From NCBI GenBank assembly GCA_039545315.1, contig BCIM01000002.1, forward strand, positions 461,369-525,368: DNA of 64,000 nucleotides. Reading direction: 5' to 3'. A model generated the notes under the pieces. It was not told the origin of the DNA, did not search any database, and saw only the letters and a list, made by a program, of their open reading frames with translations. Position numbers and translations under genes: made by a program. Below, in pieces: positions 33,885 to 48,500 of this stretch. The stretch's first letter is position 1. Each line of letters opens with the position of its first letter. Origin of the DNA: Kondoa malvinella. Its lineage: Eukaryota; Basidiomycota; Agaricostilbomycetes; Agaricostilbales; Kondoaceae.

Positions 33885-34962
33885 ATGTCTGTCGACATCA
33901 CTGGCGCTTCAGAGTCCTTCCAAGCCGTGTTTGCTTTGGATGTGCTCACCGCTTCACTCGCTTTAATTGCGTTCGTTCTCGCCTCTGGACCAACTTTTAA
34001 ACGGATCAAGAGCCGCAAACTCTCTGTTAGAAGGGAAGATGAAGAGACGAAAGGCACAACGCCGTTAAAGACGACGCTCGGCACTTATCTTTTCCTTTGG
34101 CCTGCGCTGTTCTGCCTCTTTTTCGCCTACACTTGTCGACTGGTGTCGGATCTGCTATACACATCTGGTACAATCGATTATGCCTCTGATCTAGAGCTAC
34201 AAGGTCGCCCTTCATTCACCCGCAACAGATATGCGACCTCTATCTCTGTCTTGTCGTTCTGCACTGTATTGGCAAATGTCTTTGTTACTACACTCTTGAC
34301 GGGCGGCGTATGGATTCATTCAGCCCATGTAACCAACAATGGCTCGGGTATAGCTGGCCCAAACATGAAGAGCAAGATTTACAATTCCTTTATACTCTTT
34401 GCCATCTTTGCATCAGGTGAGCTTCCTCTGTTTCATAAGGAATACAAGCTGACGACTTGTAGGCGTGGCAGCTTGGGCTAGAGGTGTTTCATTGAGCAAT
34501 TTGGATGCTGTAACACCTACTTTTTCGGCTGCGATAGATGAAGATATACCTACCCGAGCGGTCTATGTTGCTCATAGAATCATCACTTTCCTTTCTTCTC
34601 TATCGGTCGCCACGGAAGTTTGGAGTAGTTATGCAAAACTTAAAGCGAACAGCAACAAAGATGTGCGTTTGTTCTTTCTTGATGATGGATCAGGCTGAGA
34701 TAAAACACAGTCATCAGACAGTTCTCACCTCCAGCGTTTCGCTTTTGTCATTATTCCATTTATTTTCCTCCGGAACTGCTTCATTATCCTCGAAATCGTT
34801 CTGATCGGGGTAGACACTGGAAGCTGGTCTTTGGCAAGCACATTAGCCGTAAACTTTTTGGAGATTGTCTTTATTCAGCTCTTCAATTTGGCTATTCTGT
34901 TGATGGTGCTGTGGGGAGCTTGGGATATGGGCAAGACGCGCAGTCTGTATGGCAGCGTCTAA
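33885..34962 (+). CDS. Seven-transmembrane protein of unknown function
   Basis: Start MSVDITGASESFQAVFALD at 33885, chosen because the upstream in-frame codons fall in the repeated U module. Three exons. The first ends at IFAIFASG, the second at KANSNKD (donor gtgcgt), and the third starts RFAFVIIPFIFLRN and ends MGKTRSLYGSV at 34962. Seven hydrophobic segments are visible, the last two being FVIIPFIFLRNCFIILEIVLI and NFLEIVFIQLFNLAILLMVL. The topology resembles uncharacterised fungal seven-TM proteins (DUF7702-like), but I see no decisive motif. Function is not assigned. Confidence 0.72.
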
Positions 34963-35518
34963 TAGGCAATATGTGAGTCTTGACTTCTGTCTGCGAGGGA
35001 GTTTCTGAAGTCTATCGCCTATCGTCAACAGATCAGCTAGAGTATACTCGTCTGCGGCACTCTTTCAACCTCGTCCATCGTTATTCATGAGAAGCATCAA
35101 ATCATCATCGCTATACCTGTCTGGCTCGCCCAATATCATCATCAACGAGACTCTGGCTACTCGCAAACCTTCGTCCTCAGGGTGAATGTCTTGCAAGTGG
35201 ATTGCTACTGGGGCTATACTTCGTCCAAACTTCAAGTGCTGAAGGAACATGTATGTAGCAATAGCAACATTAATCTTGTAACACATTCTCGTAGCACTGC
35301 AACAGATGGTGGTAGAGATGGAAGAAGTCAGAAGAACGCGCCGCGTTGTCTCATGCGCTTTGACTGGCTGTTGTCTTGCTCCACCAACATCAGTATCGCA
35401 CTTTCGACAATATACCCTCTCACTTGCCCTTTTATCGTGTATCAAATTTCATAGCAGCTGGCCTGCGACTCTCGAGACTCTTTAGGATTTCGTTCAAACT
35501 ATACCAAAGTCGCCCAAA
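34963..35518. other. Intergenic
   Basis: 556 bp between the seven-TM gene and the copper ATPase start. A minus-strand frame of 126 codons (35065-35445) is present, but it has no recognised motif and may be chance. Confidence 0.45.
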
Positions 35519-38483
35519 ATGGCCGAAACATGCAATACCACGCTCAGGATAGAAGGAATGACTTGCGGAAGCTGTGTCAAGGTGCGGCCTGCTCTTTGAG
35601 CGAACCATCCGAAGCAGTCTGAAGCATAAGCGTTCAGGCAATCGAAGACGGACTATCGCAACAACCTGGCGTAGTCAGCATTCTCGTCAATCTGCTCGCA
35701 GAAAAGGCCAGCATAGCCTATGACCCAGCTCTATGGGATCCAGTCAAGCTAGCCAATGTATGCTCTTGCCTCTGCCACCAATCAGGAAGCACTCTTCTAA
35801 CAATAGGGCCGAACAGGAAATTGAAGACTTTGGCTTTGGTGCTTCTCCCATCACTGCAATAGAAGCTGGCGTAGCGCAAATATCAATCTACGGCATGCAT
35901 TGCGCCTCGTGTACTTCGACTATCGAGAAAGCATTCCTCGCCACGCCCGGCGTTCTCTCCGCTTCTGTCGTGCTTCATCCTGGTTCGGCTAGAGTAACAT
36001 ACGATACCTCTTTACTTGGTCTACGGGATCTCATCACCCTGGTGGAAGATAGAGGTTTCGACGCTGTGTTGGCAGATGAAGAAAGCAAGCTGACTCAACT
36101 CCGGTCGCTGGCTCGAACAAGGGAAATTACAGAATGGCGACGAGCCTTCCATATTGCTGCTGCTATTGCTCTACCGGTGTTCTTCCTCAGCATGATTTGT
36201 CCCATGGTGTGGTGCTTGAAACCCATCATCAATTACAAGCTTTTGCAAGGCATTTACCTTGGCGACATGATCTGCTTCTTCCTAACTATACCAGTACAAT
36301 TCATCATCGGCTCTCGATTCTACAAATCCGCATACAAAGCCATCAAGCACAAATCAGCGACTATGGACACCCTGGTCGTTATATCCACTTCGACCACCTT
36401 CTTCTATTCGACTTTCGCAATGTTCACCGCTCCATTCAGCTCTTCAAGTCCAGACTACCACCCCAAACTGTTCTTCGAAACTTCTTCCATGCTGATCGCT
36501 TTCATCACGCTGGGTCGCTATACTGAGAACATGGCAAAAGGCAAAACATCAGTCGCGCTTTCCAAGCTCATGTCGCTCACTCCTTCTACCGCAACGATCT
36601 ACACCGACGAAAAGTGTACCCAGGAGAAACGAATTCCAACTGAATTGATCCAGAATGGCGATATCGTCAAGATTATTCCTGGCGATAAGCTACCTGCTGA
36701 TGGCTGCCTCGTGTCCGGTGCAAGTGATGTAGATGAAAGCATGATTACTGGTGAAGCCCTACCAGTGCACAAGACGCCTGGTGAAATGGTGATTGGCGGG
36801 ACAGTGAATGGTTCAGGGACTTTCGATATGCGGGTGACGAAAGCTGGAAGAGACACGGCGCTCAGCCAGATTGTCAGTTTGGTGGAAGAAGCTCAAACTT
36901 CTAAAGCACCTATTCAAGCTTTCGCCGATACCGTTGCTGGCTATTTCGTTCCTGCGGTCGTCGTACTTGGCATCGGCACCTTCTTCGGTTGGATGATCAT
37001 CTCGCACAACAACCTCATGGATCCTCTACCAATGTTTTTCCGCGATGCTGGCACGCCAAACTACCTCGTCTGTATGACAATCGCCATTTCGGTCATTGTG
37101 GTTGCGTGTCCTTGCGCATTAGGCTTAAGTACGCCTACTGCAGTGATGGTTGGTACGGGTGTTGGAGCGCAGCATGGAATATTGATCAAGGGTGCGGGAC
37201 CGCTAGAAGCGAGTAAGAGTATCAACAAGATTGTATTGGACAAAACTGGCACCCTAACAACGGGCAAGATGGTTGTCGCCGGTGTTTCGTGGTCAGACTC
37301 TTTGTTTGCGCAAGAAGAGGCCTGGAGGCAAGAGGCGCTTTTGGCAATCTATGCGACCGAAAGCAAGTCTGAACACCCTCTGGCGAATGCTGTGGCCGAA
37401 TATGTTCGCTCTCAACTCAATATACTCTCTCTACCTGAAGAAGTCAAAGTGCACGCGTTTGAAAACACTGCAGGCAAAGGCGTAACAGCATCCATTTCTA
37501 CCTTGAACCACCACTCGCGAGAAATCGTCATCGGCAATGCTGCTTTACTCTCCTCGCACAACGTTTCTCTGCCACCCGCAATGGAAGAGTTCCGTGCTGC
37601 CAACCAATCTATGGGTCGAACGGTCATCTCTGCTGCCATTGATCAATCCCTAACCTGCTTGTTCGCAATATCCGATACCATCAAGCCGGAAGCGAAGCAG
37701 ACTGTCGAAGCGTTGAGAATGTTGGGTGTTAGCGTTTCTATGGTCACCGGTGATCAGCTAGCTACCGCTGCGGCCATTGCAAGAGAAGTCGGCATCGATG
37801 AACATGATGTGTATGCGGGTGTTAGTCCGGCTGGCAAGCGAGAGATTGTGTGTCAACTGCAGGGCGAAGGGTACAAGGTAGCTATGGTTTGTTCTAAATT
37901 TCTTGACTAGACCCATGTTCATGATTGTTCACAGGTTGGGGACGGCATCAATGACTCGCCAGCATTGGCTGCATCAGATGTCGGCATCGGTCTTTGCTCT
38001 GGCACCGATATCGCTATGGAGGCAGCAGACATTGTGCTTATGCGGTCAGATCTGTTGGACGTCGTCGCTGCACTGCATCTTTCTCGGCGGATCTTCAAGC
38101 AGATTCGATTGAACTTCCTCTGTAAGCTAAACTTTAATGTCATAGAAATCCAGCTGACCGTGCTTCCAGGGGCAACTATATACAACATGGTCGGCATTCC
38201 AATAGCGATGGGTCTGCTTCTGCCTTGGGGCATCATGCTACATCCGATGATGGCAGGCGCGATGATGGCCTTCTCTTCCGTCTCTGTTGTCCTCTCCTCG
38301 CTTTCACTTCGACTTTGGCGCCGTCCCGCAATCTCAATGCGTGGTCCGACGCTCCAGCCTAAACAGCAATACATTAGCGACCTTTACAATGTGGTCAAAG
38401 AAGCCAACCCATTCAGTCGATACGGAAGACCAAACAAGGAGATGGACCTGGAGGAATCTGTACCATTGACTTCTCAGGTGTAG
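35519..38483 (+). CDS. CCC2: Copper-transporting P1B-type ATPase
   Basis: Pumps Cu+ into the secretory pathway (trans-Golgi) for loading multicopper oxidases. Start [13 protein letters not shown] at 35519. It has two heavy-metal-binding domains, GMTCGSC (exon 1-2) and GMHCASC. Membrane helices follow, then the actuator motif [21 protein letters not shown] (CPC metal site), [12 protein letters not shown] (phosphorylated Asp), SEHPLANAV (SEHPL) and [10 protein letters not shown] (hinge). The end is [10 protein letters not shown]. Introns: after SCVK; 35760-35817, where the correct acceptor is gaacag giving [11 protein letters not shown]; and one before VGDGIND. The C-terminal helices contain a tyrosine-Asn pattern (NVIEIQ) as in Cu-ATPases. 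Confidence 0.94.
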
Positions 38484-38715
38484 AATAGTCTGTAACAATG
38501 CATTTTGAGATAGTCACTGGTTGGCTTCAGACATTGCTGAATGAGGAGTGTATACATATGGATTCTGTCGTGATGCTCGTCCGCACATGTCCTCATTGCA
38601 TAAAGATGTCTATTTTACACAGCCAAACGGTATCTCATCTTATATACTGCAAAGGTGACCAGTCAGTTCAAATCGACAGTCCAGCGCCGAAGAACTTACT
38701 ACTGCTCTTTCTAAA

Positions 38716-42881
<4,166 letters not shown>

Positions 42882-43763
42882 TCATGGCAAAGCGAGTCTG
42901 TTGTGAGCCGATACAGAGGTCGCCAAGTCAATACGAAGCTGCCACTTGATGCTAAGCCTTGAAGGGTATTCGCTGTAGTTCGGCGGAATCAAGCTGAATC
43001 AAGCGGAATCCGCCTTGACAAGCTTGCTCCGGCTTGGTTCGGAAGTCCCATATTGTACTATTTGCATATGCAACTATCTAATAGCGTATATGCATACCAT
43101 ATCATGATACTGGACATATCCCGAGCAGCGAGTACACTGATTCACATGCGATGACGGTCTTGCGAAGTTGCAGTTACTCCCCTTAGATGACGACAAAGTC
43201 TGCGGCCCGAGAGATGAACCCGTCAGCTCGTATACAACAGCGCACTGTCCAATACTTGATAGTCAGAGAATAGAAGTGATACGCAACTGTATCGCAGTGA
43301 ACATCAGCTGCCCATCGATGCATAAGAACAATCTGCGTCCTTCGGGTACGAGTGCTACTTGAAGTGAGCAAGTAGAGCCTCTTCGGAGCGTGCCGTTGAC
43401 AGAAAACTAGAAGGGATTAGAGCCAGACTTCGCTCAAAGCGACAGACGCCATGCCCTGGCTACTAGCAGCGATATCACGGAAGACGCCCGAGAGCAGGAA
43501 CAGTGTACAAAAAGAGAAGAAAAGGTTGACGCCAGAATCAGGCATCAGGCAAAAGCGCTCCCATGTCAGGTGATTGGCATCATAGACGCGCGTGCAAATG
43601 GACACAGAAGTAGCTTGTACAACAATTACAGAGGGTCTTCGCAAGCACGACCTAGACACGTTCGAAGATATATCGCGGTTAGCGAAAGACGTCGAGCGAG
43701 TGTTGATCAACAGCGCCTCTGCTCCTGCACCGTTGTCCAACCAGCAGCTGAAGTCTCTTGAAG
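42882..43763. other. Intergenic with inverted and direct repeats
   Basis: About 880 bp. Around 42983-43020 the unit gaatcaagc occurs twice next to a near-perfect palindrome gcggaatccgc. The next 120 bp are AT-rich with gcatatgc-type palindromes. It holds the USP7 promoter and the MAPEG promoter. No convincing ORF. Confidence 0.5.
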
Positions 43764-44360
43764 ATGTCGCTCACCTCCAACTATTCTGTGCATTCCATCG
43801 TTGCAGCATACATCCTTTCACATGTAATTGTACGTCACTTTCTGCAGACTCGCTGTATTACTGTGCTGAACGCCAGCTTCAGTCTGCACCTCGAGCTGCC
43901 GCCTTGCGTCTGGGAATCGATAACAACATCAGTCCTCGAGAATCTGTCGCCCGCGCTGAGAAGGCGGGCAAGACTAAAGCCGAAGATCTTGATCGTTTGA
44001 GGAGGTACGCTGCTTTATCATAGCTCCATAGAGGGCTAAACGACATGTTGCATAGGAATTATGGAGCGCACTACAATGCTATCGAGCATCTGCCTCTGTA
44101 CATAGCAGCGGTCGTATGTCTTTTCCGTGGACTGCACACTTGAGCTGAGCAATACGTAGATCATCGGCAACCAAGCACAACTCCCAGCAAGCTACATGAA
44201 CCGCTTTGCCATGTTCTACCTCGCAGACCGAGCAGTCTATCTATGGATCTACCTCAACAACACTACGCGTCCTGCTAGTTTGGTCAGATCGGTTGTCTGG
44301 TGGATTGGTAACATCTTGTGCTTTACGACGCTCATCAAGGCGGGAAACAAGCTGGTTTGA
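43764..44360 (+). CDS. MAPEG-family membrane protein
   Basis: Small integral membrane protein of the MAPEG superfamily (eicosanoid and glutathione metabolism in animals; role in fungi mostly unknown). Start MSLTSNYSVHSIVAAYILSH at 43764. Splicing at gtaattg...cttcag gives SAPRAAALRLGIDNNISPRE and AEDLDRLRR. Two further introns give NYGAHYNAIEHLPLYIAAV and IIGNQAQLPASYMNRFAMF. The last exon, YLADRAVYLWIYLNNTTRP through CFTTLIKAGNKLV, ends at 44360. The E-x-L-P and R-x-x-Y positions and four hydrophobic helices are typical. About 145 residues, normal for the family. Confidence 0.82.
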
Positions 44361-45573
44361 TTTGGTCTGCTGGATCCCGCTTCTCTCTTGTCACCCTTCC
44401 TCGTCTTTTCGCTGGTCTGCTCATCTAAATCAACTGGTATTCGAGCTTTATCCAATACGCGCTGTCGGGTTTGGTCGCCTCAATCCCGCTGCTTACGATT
44501 TTCGGCCATATTTCACGCGAATCTCCCTCGATTGCTTTCATCGCATTGCACGTCTTGAAGACCTCGTCTGGCTATTCCAGTCTTAGCAGCAAGCCCAGTC
44601 AGACAAGTGAAGGCGGAACCTTGATTAGCGCGTCACAAGCAACGGGTCAACAAAAGGTCAAAAACTCAAAAGTCTGCTTACCTGACCTTTTTTGGCTCTT
44701 GTCGCTCTCTTCTGTCACCTCCCGTTCTATCTGCTGCATTGACTGCTGTGTGCTGTACTATCGCTTGAAGACATGTATCATGCAGCCTTACACGATTACC
44801 TGCGATGCTCATGATACAAGAGTTGCCTTTTTGTATGCAATCTCGCGTCAGTTAAAGTTTGAAGTCGTGAGGCCCTCTCGCTTCGTCTATTTTACTGCTG
44901 TGTCATCTCTCTATCCCTGTATGGTATCTTGCTCGGTGGAAAGAATCGGATGAAAGGAGAAGTTAGACGATGACATCCCATCATTGTTTCATTAATTTTC
45001 GCAAGCGGAGCTTTGTCATCGGCTCATCGTTATTGACAGGAGGCTCTGAAGCATTGCGACAGGGTCTGAGACGTGTGGATCTGTTGCCGGTAGACGCGTA
45101 TCAGAGGGAGCAAGCACTGTGGCTTTAGGACGCTTCATGAGAATCACGATTCTAACGAAGGCTTGTTCTGATTTCGCAATTTGAGCTCATTGCCAACAAC
45201 ATCACCTCAGAAGGTGTGCTCTGGCGTTCTTGGCCTAGAGTTTTTATTGGCTTACTTGAAAGCTTGAGTCACCTTTTGTCACGGCCGGGTGCAAATAACC
45301 ACTATGTACAAGATAAAGTCCAAATCAACAAAAAGGACATCATGTCAGATTGTGATATTGATCGAGAGAAACTGTACAGAATGGTGTCAGCCTCATTTGA
45401 ATCCTGTATGCTCCCGTTTCAGACTTACGACAACATCAGAAGATAATGATAGAAGGAGGAGTATCACAATATCAATATCGGTCCTTATGCAGTAGAGAAC
45501 GACGAACGTGTACTGCGATGGTCTAGCCATCTCCGACAACATCAGTAGTCTGTGTCGTGTATTCTGTAATAGT
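44361..45573. other. Noncoding interval downstream of the XPG-Fanzor gene
   Basis: About 1.2 kb between the MAPEG stop and the 3' end of the Fanzor gene. No convincing coding frame. The part next to the Fanzor stop (about 44950-45573) is where a guide (omega) RNA would lie if the usual OMEGA arrangement holds. I cannot demonstrate an RNA. Confidence 0.45.
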
Positions 45574-48500
45574 TCAAGCTAAGGATCGCAGTGCGATGAC
45601 GACAGGCTCTAGCTCACCCTCTTTTCGGTCGAACGGGTGACATCCCCAGACCAGCCAATGCCAGGCAGCAAAGGCAATGTTGCAAGCAGCAGCGGTGTCT
45701 CTGTTGTACTTGCGATGGCACTTCTCGCATTGGAGTACCCGTTGACAGCGGCGACCAGAATCCACAAAGGTGGGCTTGTGCAGACTGCCCGATGAATCAG
45801 CGGACTCTACTCGCAAAGATAGATGAGATCAAACATACTATGATCGTATCCAGTCTTCCTCTGGCTTGTCATCTTGTGAAACTTCCCAGTCTGGGCCCGG
45901 TGGGCGCAAACACTCGGTATCCGGGCAAACTTGCGAACTGAATCCTTCTTTAACCAGCATAGACATGACTTCAAGCATCTGACATTCTATTTCGGACAGA
46001 ATAGCGCGAAGAATGACATTTCTGAAGTCGGCAGTATGAGTCTTGATGCCCTTTGCTGGACCACAGTCGGCACCAATCGCAAATATGATCTTGAGTTTCT
46101 GATCCAGACATCGCTTGCTGGCTGTACCGGCGGAATGCTGCCGTCCATAACGAGCACCAGAAGCTTCCAGAACTTGAGCTGAGATTCGGGCGTTCGCAGA
46201 CTGGCGGCGTTGACGCAGCAGCCAGGCTTCGTTGCGGACTCTTCTAGACGTGCGGAAGAGGATTTTGAAGCAGGTATGAGCAAACCCAGCCAAGGAGCCA
46301 GGCATCACATTCTGCGGAAGCAAAGACCGGCTGCGAGTCTCTTCCAGATCGATCGGAAAGATATCGCGTAGCTGTGCGACATTACGACTATGTGTCTTAA
46401 TCTGCTCTTGAAGCGCCTTCGGAGAGAGCAAAAGTCGACGTTGAACAGCTTTCCCGGTTTCATCGAACGTTCTGATCCAGAAAGCATGCGTAAAGGTGTG
46501 ACCAGCGTCGTTGCCTATGAAGACAGTCTTGGTGCATGCTTCTGCGACATCGACGTTTGCCTTCCGCGCGCAACAATCACCATCAATGTCCATCTGCAAT
46601 TATGTCAGCTGAAGCAACAGTAGTCTTGGACCGATTCCTCACCTCTTTGTCTGGCTCTTTGGGTACTTCCTCTGCTCTAACCAGTCTCTTTGCACTACTC
46701 TTGCCCAAGACAAAATCTCGCCCGCTTTGCACCGTTCTTTCGTCAAGGACCCTCAAACCCATCGGCAGGCCGTTTCTGGTCTTTTCTGGTCCGACGAACT
46801 GGACTGAAGTGAAAGGCCGCCTCATGCTGTCAAGTCGACATCCACCTTGACCTGGCGCGCAGTAGGTTGGGATGATACGTGATTTCCCAAAGCTGCTCTT
46901 CGGTCGTTCTGCTTCGTTCATCTCCGAATCTTGAGAGTCTCGGGTCGCGGTGGGCGGTGAAGGTGAAAGATGAGTCTTGTTCAGAAAGTCGATTTTGTCT
47001 ACTCGGGAAGTGTCTAGGAGAGCGTTCGTCTTGACCTGGGCGTTGACTCGTAAAAAGATCTCCTTGATATTGAGGTTGCCAGTGTTGTCTTGCTTGCCAC
47101 GAGACACATCTATGCCGTTGAGGACGAGTGCTAAACCATCGAATTGAAGTCCACCAGTCGGGATGAAATACTCGGGAACATCTGACAGGTCAAAGACGAT
47201 GTCGAGAAGCGGTAATATCAGACCCTTCGAGTTGTCTGCTGAAAGGAATTTCTTGATGGAGTGGGGAGACAGCTGTTCGCCAATGTGATCGGAGTATCGC
47301 TCAGCAGCTCTGATAAAGTCTTCACTTGCTACAAGTCCTTCAGCTTGAGGTAGGCCGACCTTCGATCTTAGCAGCTTTCGACCTATTGTCATTCGATCCA
47401 TTGAATCTCTCTTCTGGCCTGTTGGCATCTTGGCGCAATGCTCGAAGCATACCAAGGAGTCGATGAGTCCTGCTGACTGGAAGGCAAGGTCTGACTTGAC
47501 TCGAGCGGAAGGATCTTGATGCGGATGATCTGCTGATGCCGTTGAAGATTCTTCCAGGCACGACTGAGACATGAAGGTGTGCCAGCGAGGAAGGCAAGCC
47601 CGGTTTAGCCAATTTGTAGCGGAGCTGATAAATTGACGAGGCTTAAAGATTAAGGGACGTAGGATTATGAAAGGGATGGGTAAGAAGGCCGGTGCGAATT
47701 CCTGTGCTGTCAAGTAAGCAGATGAACGGGACCTGAGCGAGTACGGACTATCATAGCTCCATCTGGCTTTTCTTGGTTCAGAAGCATTGTATGACGCCAT
47801 CGGAGCAAGCGCAGGGGATCACTAGCCAAAATTTGCCTTGGTGTAGATCCGAGATCGACTGTATCTTCCATCAGATGGTTTCTTTGCTGGAGAAGCGGTG
47901 TGAGAATTGATTTCAGCAGATGCTGCAGAGGGGGCTCTATTGCAGTAGCCTGAGCAGACATATTGTGATGCTGAATTGCTTTTCGCAGACGAGCTTTGAT
48001 ACCATCGGAGAACGGAGGAAGACCGTCGCGAGTTTTTGTCGTCGGTAGTTGCATCAGAAGGTTAATCAGGACGTTAGAGATGGACTTCATCGAGCGGCGA
48101 AGCAAGTGATATCCAGTAGAGTTGGGTTTGACCTTCTTTAACAATCGTTTCACTTCTCGTCCCACGCAGGCTTGCAAGTCCTCTTTGGAGGCGACGGTCA
48201 AGTTTGTCGCGATCTTGACCGAGATGGCTTCCCAGAGATGGGTTGGGGCAGCAAGATAAGGAAGAAGGGGGTATGTGCTGTTGAGAAGTGCTTCTACTGA
48301 CTCGATAAGGATAGGGTCGAGATCTTGGATGTCGCGAATCCTGCCTAAAATTCTTGGAGACAAGCTATTGGCGTAGGCTCTCGCTTTCGCTAGAGCTTGT
48401 TCCGAAGGTTGCTTGCTACTCTTGCTGAGGTCGACCTCGAACCATCGAACGAATTTCGGCCTCAGCAGACCTTGCCGGAATTCTGCAAGTTTGGCTGGAT

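Noticed and set aside
35065..35445. 126-codon minus-strand frame before the copper ATPase
   Set aside because: No recognised motif and no supporting exon structure; probably chance in the divergent promoter region.
44471..44953. 160-codon plus-strand frame after the MAPEG gene
   Set aside because: Low-complexity Ser/Cys-rich composition without motifs or splice context.
46583..47800. Independent gene starting MASYNASEPRK
   Set aside because: This start lies out of frame inside the preceding exon. The 47-nt intron at 47702-47748 joins the frame in phase to the upstream exon, so the Met is an artefact.
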